DNA of 16,105 nt from Parcubacteria group bacterium (GCA_016204035.1 JACQLN010000028.1:1-16105); one strand, 5' to 3'; counted from the stretch's first letter, positions 1 through 6,060 are shown. Notes: generated by a model from the sequence alone, not told the origin. Program-made: numbers and translations.

Positions 1-37
1 GACCGTGGCTCGGGCAAGCTGGATCTCGGTGGATTCA
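1..37. repeat. Terminal direct repeat, left copy
   Basis: These 37 bases are identical to 16069-16105 in the same orientation. The repeat lies inside a minus-strand reading frame that stays open when the ends are joined, so it marks either the closing overlap of a circle or a break in a repeated gene. Unique length would be 16068 bp. Confidence 0.97.
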
Positions 38-351
38 GGAAGCGTGGTGAACTCGGGCTTGGACATGATGTCCTTAGCCCAGTCGGAGACGAAGAAACCT
101 TTTCTGAGGCGTGCCAACAACTCGTCTTTGGGGACGCCGCCGATGGTGAGGGTGCGCCAGATGGGCCATAATTCTAACTTTAGACCCAGCACACGCCTTA
201 ACTGGCTGCGGCTGACTTGGGCGATGTCGGCTTCGCGCAGGTCGGCCAATAGGCCCGATTCCAGGATTGCTTGAACCTGATCCGAGGGCGTGTCCTCAAA
301 AACTTCCAGGATTTTCCTGGCCTGTCTTCCGGTAAGGGTTGCCTTTTTCAC
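1..351 (-). CDS. CPR-type multi-copy family protein of unknown function, N-terminal 117 codons
   Basis: The gene starts with GTG at 351, seven bases after a perfect AGGAGG (359-364 read on minus), and runs off the left end; the rest is at 15772-16104. Joined, the protein is 215 aa. The N-terminal half is helical and charged, and includes a Trp-Pro-Ile-Trp segment (around residues 64-67) and SDWAKDIM (around 89-96). I recognise this Trp-rich layout from a family I recall in many copies per Parcubacteria genome, with no assigned function. No signal peptide, membrane segment or catalytic motif is visible. It is unusual here in having both a consensus-like promoter and a strong Shine-Dalgarno, suggesting high or autonomous expression. 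Family recognition is from memory. Confidence 0.8.
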   Translation of the reverse strand, partial: MKKATLTGRQARKILEVFEDTPSDQVQAILESGLLADLREADIAQVSRSQLRRVLGLKLELWPIWRTLTIGGVPKDELLARLRKGFFVSDWAKDIMSKPEFTTLPESTEIQLARATV

Positions 352-358
352 GGCAAGT

Positions 359-413
359 CCTCCTGGTAATTGTGGCGTCGCTTTAACCCCGCGCTTTGCG
401 GGATTTTCGCGGG
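359..413 (-). promoter_or_regulatory. 5' leader of the 215-aa gene: hairpin plus strong ribosome binding site
   Basis: On the minus strand the leader carries two overlapping GC-rich pairings, CCCGCG with CGCGGG and CCCGC with GCGGG, about 25 bases ahead of AGGAGG at 359-364. No T-run follows the hairpin, so it is not an obvious terminator; it could protect or regulate the mRNA. The site decides the GTG start at 351. Confidence 0.5.
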
Positions 414-443
414 CCGGTTTGTGGAAAGAACTATTGCACTACT

Positions 444-473
444 TGTATAGCACTATATTCTCATATCCGTCAA
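444..473 (-). promoter_or_regulatory. Sigma-70-like promoter for the 215-aa gene
   Basis: Minus strand: -35 TTGACG (468-473), 18-bp spacer, -10 TATACA (444-449) preceded by an extended TGC. The stretch 352-572 holds only this promoter, the leader above and an A/T-rich tract near 508-545; I see no gene in it. Confidence 0.6.
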
Positions 474-572
474 ATGTCATACTTAAATCCGATCGTAGAT
501 AAGATTCCCTTTTATACAATATATAATATAGATTTTACTAATATCTCTACTAAACTAAACATGGAACGCTAA

Positions 573-1112
573 TTAAATACTTCGGAGTTTTTGCAAAACC
601 TCGTAGGCCTTGTGGGCGCCGTTGGGCGCGCGATGCGGCAGGGGCTCGGGTTCCAAGCCAAAATACCGGCACATCTCTTTGAGCGTGAACTTTTTAAGGC
701 CCTTGAGTTTTGAACTGTTAAACCAGCCGATGGTAAACAAATCCACACGGTGGTAATCGGTATGGTCCTCTATACCGGTGGATTTGAACGCCTCGCTTAG
801 AAACGACCAGTCAAAAAAAGAATTTTGCGCCACGAAAATGGCGTTTTTGGTTTTTTTGGAATACGCCTCCATCGCCTCTTTAAGCGTAATGGCGCCAAGC
901 CAATCCAATTTGTTGTAGCCGGCCACTTTAAGCGCCGCCTCGGCAGCCGTTTTGATTTTGCGCGGCTTAACTTTAACCGACCATTCGTCTAAAACTTTTA
1001 AGGTTTTTTGATCAGCCAAAATCAAGCCGATCTCTATAATTTCGTGCAGTTGGTAATCAAGCCCGGTGGTTTCCACATCGGTTATGGCCAGCGGCCGTTT
1101 AGTAAACTCCAT
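573..1112 (-). CDS. DEDDh 3'-5' exonuclease-like protein with a substituted last catalytic Asp
   Basis: This 179-aa protein has the DnaQ/RNase T fold signature: ITDVETTG gives D12 and E14 (ExoI), NSFFDWSF gives D101 (ExoII), and HRAPNGAHKAYEV gives H160 (ExoIII). In active DEDDh enzymes the His is followed five residues later by a metal-binding Asp (HxAxxDA). Here that residue is Gly165, encoded GGC, one transition away from GAC. Such enzymes remove 3' nucleotides from DNA or RNA using two metal ions; this copy may be weak or inactive, or a binding protein. The domain occupies the whole length, with no polymerase or helicase fusion. No Shine-Dalgarno precedes the ATG at 1112. The GxxExxY unit lies directly upstream (37-bp gap), possibly inserted into a C39-protease/exonuclease transcription unit. 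Confidence 0.85.
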   Translation of the reverse strand: MEFTKRPLAITDVETTGLDYQLHEIIEIGLILADQKTLKVLDEWSVKVKPRKIKTAAEAALKVAGYNKLDWLGAITLKEAMEAYSKKTKNAIFVAQNSFFDWSFLSEAFKSTGIEDHTDYHRVDLFTIGWFNSSKLKGLKKFTLKEMCRYFGLEPEPLPHRAPNGAHKAYEVLQKLRSI

Positions 1113-1118
1113 AAGTTA

Positions 1119-1152
1119 TCGCTAATATGGCGAATCTAAGCCAATATAGCTA
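1119..1152 (+). repeat. Left inverted-repeat arm of the GxxExxY unit
   Basis: A 34-bp arm that matches the reverse complement of 1548-1581 at 26/34 positions. It lies between the GxxExxY stop codon and the exonuclease start codon, so it is also the upstream region of the exonuclease gene. Confidence 0.6.
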
Positions 1153-1554
1153 ATAATTTTTCAAATTCGGATTTAATACTCTCCTAAAATGAACTCCGTT
1201 TTTATTGAAATATATAATTAAAGCCAGTTTTTTATTAAATTTACCTAGATATTCATTAACTTGTTTAATATAGGTGTACCCCAGACGAGGTCTTACCTTA
1301 AATTCAACAACAACTTTATCGTCAACTATAAAATCAGCTACGTAAGAACCTAATTTAGATCCTTTATAATCTAAAGATATTTTTTCTTCTCTTTTATAAG
1401 GAATATTCAATAAATCCAATTCTTTAGCAAAAGCTTTTTGATAATATTTTTCATTCATTCCGTAACCTAAGATATTGAACACATTAAAAGCGGCTCCGAC
1501 AATTTTATAACTTAGACTTCCAAAAACTAGATCATTAACTTTTTTATTCGCCAT
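1150..1554 (-). CDS. GxxExxY protein (PD-(D/E)XK nuclease-like)
   Basis: A 134-aa protein with the family's naming motif GMNEKYY (G32, E35, Y38). It also has a PD-(D/E)XK-like core: D74 in ADFIV and E84-x-K86 in VEFKV, followed by a conserved helix and a beta strand near LALIIYF. The length and layout match the TIGR04256 GxxExxY family, which is common in environmental bacteria and of unknown function; the fold suggests a nuclease or a degenerate one. Codon use is strongly A/T-rich compared with its neighbours. The ATG at 1554 lies inside an inverted-repeat arm and has no Shine-Dalgarno. Gaps of 32 and 37 bp separate it from the genes on either side. A genuine host gene with fortuitous repeats is the alternative. 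Confidence 0.85.
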   Translation of the reverse strand: MANKKVNDLVFGSLSYKIVGAAFNVFNILGYGMNEKYYQKAFAKELDLLNIPYKREEKISLDYKGSKLGSYVADFIVDDKVVVEFKVRPRLGYTYIKQVNEYLGKFNKKLALIIYFNKNGVHFRRVLNPNLKNY

Positions 1555-1581
1555 ATTAGCGTCAATTAGCTATATTAGCGA
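1548..1581 (-). repeat. Right inverted-repeat arm of the GxxExxY unit
   Basis: A 34-bp arm facing 1119-1152, 26/34 identical in inverted orientation. It contains the GxxExxY start codon and begins just downstream of the C39-like protease stop. Confidence 0.6.
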
Positions 1582-1586
1582 CAGCT

Positions 1587-2351
1587 TTAATATATGACTA
1601 CGGCTTTGTGGCCCAAACGCGCCCAGTTGGCTTCGAACCCTTGAGCCGACATTCTTATTTTGCCGTAAATAGGGTCTAAGAGCGTAATAACTTTGGGATT
1701 GGACGGCGTGCCGGAAAATCCGGTAACCACTCGGGTGTGCTCGCCGAAAACGGCTTTAACATATTTGCCTTCTTTAGTGCGCCAGGAAATGTCTTTGCCC
1801 GAAGCCAGAAAACCCCAAACGATCACCGGATTGCCGTTGGCCGCTTCGGTCAGAATGTCGTATAAAGTCGCGTTTTCCAATTTTTTGGCATCGCGGTACC
1901 GCAAAGCCAAATTGACTATGGGGTCTTCGTAAACTCCGTAGCCAATGTTGGGAATTTTTCCGTCTATGTTACCCACAAAACCCTTATCGGGGTCGCCCCA
2001 AACATTGTCTGGGCTTCTGGGGGCTGTGGTATCAAAAGCGAGATCGTTCAAAAGTTCGCTTTCGGCCACCAATTGGCCGTGGTAATTAAGCGCCATTTTT
2101 AGGGTGGCGATTTCGCACGACAAAGCGTGCTCCTGTTTGTGAAAAGGCACATCCAACGAGACATCGGGTTTAACGCCAAAAAACTGCAGGGCCTGGGCCG
2201 AGTACATTATTTCTTTTTCCACACGGGCCAATTTGATTGACCAACTGCTGACAGTTTGGCCGATTATTCCGCCCAGGCGGGTAAAATAAAAACCGGCGCC
2301 GAGCATGGTAGCGGCCAACAAAACGAGGGCTATTTTTTTCTTTCCAGCCAT
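1587..2351 (-). CDS. Membrane-anchored C39-like cysteine peptidase domain protein
   Basis: This 254-aa protein begins with a charged MAGKKK and a hydrophobic segment (about residues 7-30), a signal anchor that would place the rest outside the membrane. The remainder is a Peptidase_C39_2-like (papain-fold) domain: Cys79 in ALSCEIATLKMAL, His205 in GEHTRVV and Asp226 in LLDPIYG are the expected triad. The C-terminal LGHKAVVIY is typical of the family. Related domains cleave or bind peptides at the cell surface; the substrate cannot be told, since no ABC exporter or bacteriocin precursor lies nearby. A -10 box sits eight bases before the ATG, so the mRNA is probably leaderless. It heads a minus-strand run with the GxxExxY and exonuclease genes. 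Confidence 0.8.
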   Translation of the reverse strand: MAGKKKIALVLLAATMLGAGFYFTRLGGIIGQTVSSWSIKLARVEKEIMYSAQALQFFGVKPDVSLDVPFHKQEHALSCEIATLKMALNYHGQLVAESELLNDLAFDTTAPRSPDNVWGDPDKGFVGNIDGKIPNIGYGVYEDPIVNLALRYRDAKKLENATLYDILTEAANGNPVIVWGFLASGKDISWRTKEGKYVKAVFGEHTRVVTGFSGTPSNPKVITLLDPIYGKIRMSAQGFEANWARLGHKAVVIY

Positions 2352-2359
2352 TACCAGAT

Positions 2360-2365
2360 ATTATA
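2360..2365 (-). promoter_or_regulatory. Perfect -10 box (TATAAT) 8 nt before the C39 protease ATG
   Basis: On the minus strand TATAAT ends eight bases before the ATG at 2351, so transcription should begin at or within about two bases of the start codon. A weak -35 candidate, TTGAGC, lies 19 bp upstream inside the hairpin at 2381-2405. No Shine-Dalgarno could fit. Confidence 0.55.
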
Positions 2366-2380
2366 ACCCGAATAGACACA

Positions 2381-2405
2381 AACGGCTCAACGGCGTTGAG
2401 CCGTT
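2381..2405. other. Perfect 10-bp hairpin
   Basis: AACGGCTCAA and its reverse complement surround a 5-base CGGCG loop. Neither strand has a proper T-run, so it is a poor intrinsic terminator. It overlaps the likely -35 region of the protease promoter and could be an operator-like site. Confidence 0.4.
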
Positions 2406-2641
2406 CCGTAATTTTATCGCGTCCTGCCGTAGCTATAAGCGAAGGAGAAACGAAGGAGGGTTGAGTTGTTAGCAGAATGAAGGGCAGATAGAATGCGTCA
2501 TCCGCCTGGTATATTCACAACATACCAATAAACTGGAGTTTATTGGTATGTTATTTGAAACAGTAGATGGTAGCGTGACCGATTTTCCCTATCTATTTTA
2601 CCTTACCCGCGCAAGGACGAATGTAATTTTTAGTGGTGATA
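2406..2641. other. Gene-free stretch with short repeats
   Basis: I see no supported coding region here. The stretch contains a G/A-rich segment around 2425-2460 in which CGAAGGAG occurs twice, similar to short dispersed repeats I recall in CPR genomes, and the perfect inverted repeat at 2519-2552. Confidence 0.4.
2519..2552. repeat. Perfect 16-bp inverted repeat with a 2-bp centre
   Basis: AACATACCAATAAACT is followed by GG and its exact reverse complement, a 34-bp near-palindrome in an intergenic region. No T-run follows on either strand, so it is not a standard terminator. Its length and perfection suggest a protein-binding or recombination site, or the remnant of a tiny palindromic element. 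Confidence 0.8.
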
Positions 2642-2998
2642 TTATCTCTTCCCTCCCAATCGCTCCAAATCTCGCTTTGTTCCTTCAGTTTTTGGAATAA
2701 TTGGAATGTTCATTTTTTGCGCGAGCAAAATTTCTTTTTCCATCCCAGCGGAAATTTTATCTCCAAATAGCCAGAGTTCATCTACATACCGCCGGTGGAA
2801 ACATTCGTGATTTGCCTCCATACCAAGTTCTCTATCCTCAATTACTTCATCGTTGAGATATTGAAGCGAGATTAAATAAGGAGCGACTGGAATTATGTCT
2901 TTTGTATGCATTTCCGCACATATCTTTAGAACTTTTTCGGTATTACTCTTTATGTCGCCGCTGATTGGGTGTCCAATAAAAACTGTTTTCTTTTTCAT
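2642..2998 (-). CDS. Nucleoside 2-deoxyribosyltransferase-like protein (DUF4406/DUF7768 type)
   Basis: A 118-aa single-domain protein. The N-terminal strand and loop TVFIGHPISG (residues 5-14) form the family's substrate loop, and SAGMEKEI (83-90) carries the conserved SxGMxxE with Glu87, the expected catalytic nucleophile position. VDELWLFG and NIPII complete the Rossmann-like core. Family members cleave or exchange N-glycosidic bonds of (deoxy)nucleosides; many small members are uncharacterised and frequent in phages and CPR bacteria, where salvage or DNA-base modification roles are proposed. No partner gene is nearby. The start is the ATG at 2998, with no clear Shine-Dalgarno. The small-domain call is firm; the reaction is inferred from the family. 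Confidence 0.75.
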   Translation of the reverse strand: MKKKTVFIGHPISGDIKSNTEKVLKICAEMHTKDIIPVAPYLISLQYLNDEVIEDRELGMEANHECFHRRYVDELWLFGDKISAGMEKEILLAQKMNIPIIPKTEGTKRDLERLGGKR

Positions 2999-3050
2999 AA
3001 ATTTATAATTCTAACTCGCCATCTCAAAAATTTTCTTTACCGATCTTCCC

Positions 3051-3303
3051 TCCGAAGGGTTACCCTTCGGAATTATGGAGAGTATATCAAAAAATCAGAA
3101 CCCAGCAAAAAAGTTTTCTCTGCTTTTCTTTTGCGCACCCCCTGAAAAAAATTCCAAAAAGGAGAGGGAAATTTCTGCTCGGTTCCGCCCTCAATTCTTC
3201 GGGCGGGCGGCGGGGCTACTAACGCTCGCGGGCAAGGCGTGGAGAGGTTCAAGGGGAGGAAACACCTTGCCCGCTCCGGTTCGTTAGGATTTTTGGAAAC
3301 GGG
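3051..3303 (+). repeat. Composite dispersed repeat, copy 1 (plus orientation)
   Basis: The element begins with a palindrome (TCCGAAGGGT, one base, then its complement; 3051-3071), continues through a variable middle, and ends in a conserved block at about 3205-3303. That block contains a hairpin in which GGGCAAGG pairs with CCTTGCCC around a ~30-base loop, then GGTTCGTTAGGATTTTTGG. The same architecture occurs in inverted orientation at 6914-7139, with about 95% identity over the last ~97 bp by eye. Open frames across it are side effects of its G/C-rich composition. The rest of 2999-3411 holds only this repeat and the operon promoter. Confidence 0.85.
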
Positions 3304-3312
3304 CTCAAAATC

Positions 3313-3341
3313 TTGCAAGGGAGCCAAAAATATTGTAGTAT
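3313..3341 (+). promoter_or_regulatory. Sigma-70-like promoter of the kinase operon
   Basis: -35 TTGCAA (3313-3318), 17-bp spacer, -10 TAGTAT (3336-3341). It starts about ten bases after the end of the composite repeat, leaving a leader of roughly 60 nt before the Shine-Dalgarno GGAGGT at 3401-3406. Confidence 0.55.
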
Positions 3342-3411
3342 CCAAAATGGAATTCCGAGATGGTCTTGGAATTTTTAGCACATTTACAACAAGATTATAT
3401 GGAGGTACACA

Positions 3412-4107
3412 TTGAAATCCGTAACTCTGATAGCTTCCCGAACCATAGACCACATACACAACTTCGATCGCAGAGAGAAATTTGAGCGGCCGGGTGGACC
3501 CGCATTCTATTGCAAACAAGCGATGGAAGTGCTCGGTTACAAAGTTCACCTAGTCACGGCATCCCGGCCAACACAGGTATCCATTACGATACGGGGCGGT
3601 CATGAGAGTATCCGCATCGATAGGATCCCCAAAATCAAACTTGAAGGGCGCTTACCTTCCAGAAACATCGTGCTCTCTCCAATACTTAGTGAGTTCGAGC
3701 TCAGACAATTGGCTGATCGGAGATGCCGCGTCTTCCTGGACGCGCAAGGGTACATTCGCACAAGAGGAGAAAATCAAGTCCAAAGTTGGTCATGCGACCC
3801 ATTGGATCTTAAGAAAGTCATCGCGCTCAAGGTTAATCTGCGCGAATCGGGCCTTGTATCAGAGGAAATACTCGACCTCTTCCGTGAACGAATTCTGCTC
3901 GTCACTCACGGCAAAGAGGGTATCGAGGTATGGGATCGAGGCAAATGCAAGATGATCCGTGGTAAAGAAGTGCTGGCTCCCGACACACTGGGAGCCGGCG
4001 ACACGTTCTTCGGGTCATTCGTCGCTGTTTACCTTGAAACGGAAAACGCCGTTAGAGCGGCGAAAATTGCAATAACAAAAGCAGAGCAACTGCTCAAGAG
4101 AAAGTGA
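3412..4107 (+). CDS. Short PfkB/ribokinase-family kinase
   Basis: This 231-aa protein has the ribokinase-family layout. A Gly-Gly sugar-site turn lies at residues 28-29 (RPGGPAFY), VNLRES at 141-146 matches the N-x-x-E phosphate/metal motif, and ILLVTHGKEGIEVW (161-174) is the usual strand before the ATP site. DTLGAGDTFFGSF (191-203) is the anion hole, with catalytic base Asp197. Typical members have about 300 residues; the shortening falls in the lid and middle region. It should phosphorylate a sugar or nucleoside-like hydroxyl with ATP; the substrate is unknown. The TTG start is set by GGAGGT five bases upstream. It is first in an operon: seven bases separate its stop from the next ATG. G/C-rich codon use and Shine-Dalgarno sites differ from neighbouring genes. 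Confidence 0.88.
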   Translation: MKSVTLIASRTIDHIHNFDRREKFERPGGPAFYCKQAMEVLGYKVHLVTASRPTQVSITIRGGHESIRIDRIPKIKLEGRLPSRNIVLSPILSEFELRQLADRRCRVFLDAQGYIRTRGENQVQSWSCDPLDLKKVIALKVNLRESGLVSEEILDLFRERILLVTHGKEGIEVWDRGKCKMIRGKEVLAPDTLGAGDTFFGSFVAVYLETENAVRAAKIAITKAEQLLKRK

Positions 4108-4114
4108 GGTAACA

Positions 4115-5275
4115 ATGCAACCGTGCATACTCTGTCTGCCGATTACAATCCCATCAGAAGTAAAATTGGGACTCGCCCTTACACCGTTCGTCGTTTCGGC
4201 CACATCGGAACTAACTGGACTTGCGTCTGTCTGTTGCGTCAACCTAACCGGATTGCGCTACGAGGGAATGCGAGTTCGCGATGTGTCGAATCGCTTCGAC
4301 CGGTTCCAGAAGCTGATGGCACGGATCGGGTTTCCAATTACCCACTACTGGGCTGATAATAATCCGCATCACTTTGAGCGTTTGCAGTTATACTGCAAGA
4401 CACTTGTAAACGCAGGAATGCTACAACCCCGCTCAGCGACAACGCTTATATGCAACTGCGGCGCTGTCGAAGTGGTTGAGGAGGCGATCAACTCGGACTG
4501 GTCAATGGATCACAAGGTTATGGATATCCGCGAAGGCCAGCCGTTCTGCAAACTGTGCAACACACAGCTTCGCGAAACACGCAGAGAGTGCCTATTTTTA
4601 GACACTCACTTCTCGGGCAATCCTCTCGTGGCAATTCCCGGCTTCTATCAGAGAGAAATCGACACGCTACAAGAATCTTTCAACCAGCCACTTCTCGTGT
4701 CTCGACAACGAAAAATCGGCTACGAGCTCCGGCTGTTTGATCGGACATGGCAGCTTGACACTGACTTCTGTTGGTCCATACTGTTCTGCTCGCTCATCGA
4801 AAACGGCTTTGAGCCAAAGGCCGTCGTGGTGAGCAATCGATCACTCAAGCCTCTAGTCTGGGCGTACGGGGTTTCGAGAAAATTGTGTCCTGACCTAGCT
4901 CAGGTTACGGCCGTGGTAACACCATACGTGCAATTTGAAACGGGTGATCCCGCTCGTCCGATTGGCTCTCTGGCTCAGCTTCTTGATCGTTACGGCCGTA
5001 CGCCAGTGCGACTGCTCATGGCAAGCAGCTTGAAGTGGAACAAGAAAGAAGTAGTGGCCGAATCGAGTTTGATCTTCTGGGCACTTAAAGGATTGGCTCG
5101 TTACTTAGTTGCCGTTCCATCGAAAGAGAAAACATCATTCTCGCTCCAAAAAACCATTGGACTTACTGATGGACACGGCGTGGATAAGCTCATCTCTGAC
5201 TTGCGAAAACTTAACCGCGTAGAGCTGTCTCCATACCATAACCTCCTTCTTGAGAAAGGATCGAGTAATGAATAA
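4115..5275 (+). CDS. Class I aminoacyl-tRNA synthetase-like protein (MetRS-like) lacking HIGH and KMSKS
   Basis: A 386-aa protein whose order of segments follows methionyl-tRNA synthetase. A first Rossmann segment comes at residues 8-47. Next is a stretch like the MetRS connective region (FDRFQKLMARIGFPITHYW, 61-79, then HFERLQLYCKTLVNAGML). A four-Cys zinc site follows (C113, C115, C145, C148), then SRQRKIGYEL (196-205), like the ISRQRxWG region, and a C-terminal QLLDRYGRTPVRLLMAS (288-304), like the segment after KMSKS. The HIGH position reads VKLGLAL and the KMSKS position GDPARPIGS, so both ATP-handling signatures are gone. No anticodon-binding domain is recognisable. It probably does not charge tRNA; it may bind an aminoacyl or nucleotide ligand or act in a dedicated pathway. 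GAGGT precedes the ATG. Confidence 0.65.
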   Translation: MQPCILCLPITIPSEVKLGLALTPFVVSATSELTGLASVCCVNLTGLRYEGMRVRDVSNRFDRFQKLMARIGFPITHYWADNNPHHFERLQLYCKTLVNAGMLQPRSATTLICNCGAVEVVEEAINSDWSMDHKVMDIREGQPFCKLCNTQLRETRRECLFLDTHFSGNPLVAIPGFYQREIDTLQESFNQPLLVSRQRKIGYELRLFDRTWQLDTDFCWSILFCSLIENGFEPKAVVVSNRSLKPLVWAYGVSRKLCPDLAQVTAVVTPYVQFETGDPARPIGSLAQLLDRYGRTPVRLLMASSLKWNKKEVVAESSLIFWALKGLARYLVAVPSKEKTSFSLQKTIGLTDGHGVDKLISDLRKLNRVELSPYHNLLLEKGSSNE

Positions 5276-6023
5276 GCGAAAAATTCGAAATCTTGGCGAG
5301 AAAATCGTCGCCATCTTCGGAGCCGAGAATGTGGAGTGCATCTTGTTCCACGGCTCGATACTGTTCAATCCTCAGACCCCGCCACAAGACGCAGATTTCG
5401 TGATTGTGCTCCGACGGAAAAAGGAGGATGACTGTTCTGAATTGCGAAGGCTGATTACGCATTCGCGAATAGTTCAGGTGCCAGTCCATCTTCATCTAAT
5501 CTATCTTGAGGAACTGCCGGTCAACGCCGATTTTTTCTCGATCCATACCTGCGGAGCGTTCTTCGCATGTCACCTCAGACAAGCGGAGACGATCTACGGA
5601 GAGAATATCTTTGATAAACTGATCGGACCTTCCGACTACCAGCTTCAACTGAGTTTGCTCCAGAAGGTACAGCAGTATACGTTCCAACTTCGTAATCTCG
5701 TGTTCAAACCGGGAAAAGTATCGGAGGGCGAACTGCTGTGGGCGAGAAAGAAATCGATTGTGATGTTGAAGGACCTACTGTTATCCTCCGGCATTCTCAT
5801 TCAGGAAGAAGCGCGAATTATACGAGAATCGATGGATCGTTTCCCTCAATTCTTGGCAGAAGAGCGCATATTTCTGGAAGAACTTTCGAGGCCATGGATG
5901 TCTCCGCGGTCGGAGGCGAAAAGAAGGCACTTCATGTCTCGGTGCCTCTGGGTGCACGAGCGTGCGTATGAAATAACGCGTACTCGCATCGCATCGACGG
6001 AGAAATGCCGGTTCCTTAGTTAA
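5268..6023 (+). CDS. Pol-beta-superfamily nucleotidyltransferase with helical C-terminal domain
   Basis: 251 aa from the ATG at 5268, chosen over an upstream TTG because AAAGGA lies about seven bases before it; it overlaps the previous gene by eight bases. FHGSILF (residues 28-34) carries the Gly-Ser of the superfamily, and DADF (41-44) supplies D41 and D43, the two metal ligands. The third acidic position, on the strand VPVHLHLIYLEE (71-82), reads His-Leu-His, so it may be replaced or shifted. The segment AETIYGENIF resembles the end of minimal nucleotidyltransferase domains, and the rest (120-245) is a helical, charged domain. Such enzymes transfer NMP to small molecules, proteins or RNA. 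The target is unknown; translational coupling with the synthetase-like gene suggests a shared pathway or complex. Confidence 0.75.
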   Translation: MNKRKIRNLGEKIVAIFGAENVECILFHGSILFNPQTPPQDADFVIVLRRKKEDDCSELRRLITHSRIVQVPVHLHLIYLEELPVNADFFSIHTCGAFFACHLRQAETIYGENIFDKLIGPSDYQLQLSLLQKVQQYTFQLRNLVFKPGKVSEGELLWARKKSIVMLKDLLLSSGILIQEEARIIRESMDRFPQFLAEERIFLEELSRPWMSPRSEAKRRHFMSRCLWVHERAYEITRTRIASTEKCRFLS

Positions 6024-6026
6024 TAC

Positions 6027-6060
6027 AAGCGCGTGGAGAATCCTTCACGCGCTTTTCTTT
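6027..6060 (+). terminator. Intrinsic terminator of the kinase operon
   Basis: A 9-bp stem, AAGCGCGTG pairing with CACGCGCTT around a 10-base loop, is followed by TTTTCTTT. It begins four bases after the nucleotidyltransferase stop codon and stands between convergent genes. Confidence 0.85.

Larger units (their letters stand above)
1119..1581 (-). mobile_element. 463-bp unit: GxxExxY ORF enclosed by imperfect terminal inverted repeats
   Basis: The left end 1119-1152 and the reverse complement of the right end 1548-1581 match at 26 of 34 positions without gaps. Each arm is itself roughly palindromic, built from TCGCTAATAT-type and GCCAATATAG-type blocks. The ORF fits exactly inside: its ATG lies in the right arm and its stop in the left arm. 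The unit is much more A/T-rich than the genes on either side. This resembles a small non-autonomous insertion, or an insertion whose RNA ends pair as in 23S rRNA intervening sequences. I see no clear target-site duplication. Confidence 0.5.

Noticed and set aside
5..502. Two plus-strand open frames at 5-274 and 290-502
   Set aside because: They are antisense to the 215-aa gene and its leader, which has a Shine-Dalgarno, a promoter and recognisable family sequence; the plus frames show no protein-like features.
2381..2405. Hairpin as an intrinsic terminator
   Set aside because: The stem is perfect but neither side is followed by a T-run.
3073..3549. Open frames on both strands across repeat copy 1, and matching ones across copy 2 (6928-7201)
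   Set aside because: They translate a G/C-rich non-coding repeat in both orientations; peptides such as NPSTPCPRALVAPP arise from the repeat, not from a gene.
5250..5267. TTG at 5250 as start of the nucleotidyltransferase
   Set aside because: The ATG at 5268 has AAAGGA at proper spacing and gives the usual small overlap with the upstream stop.
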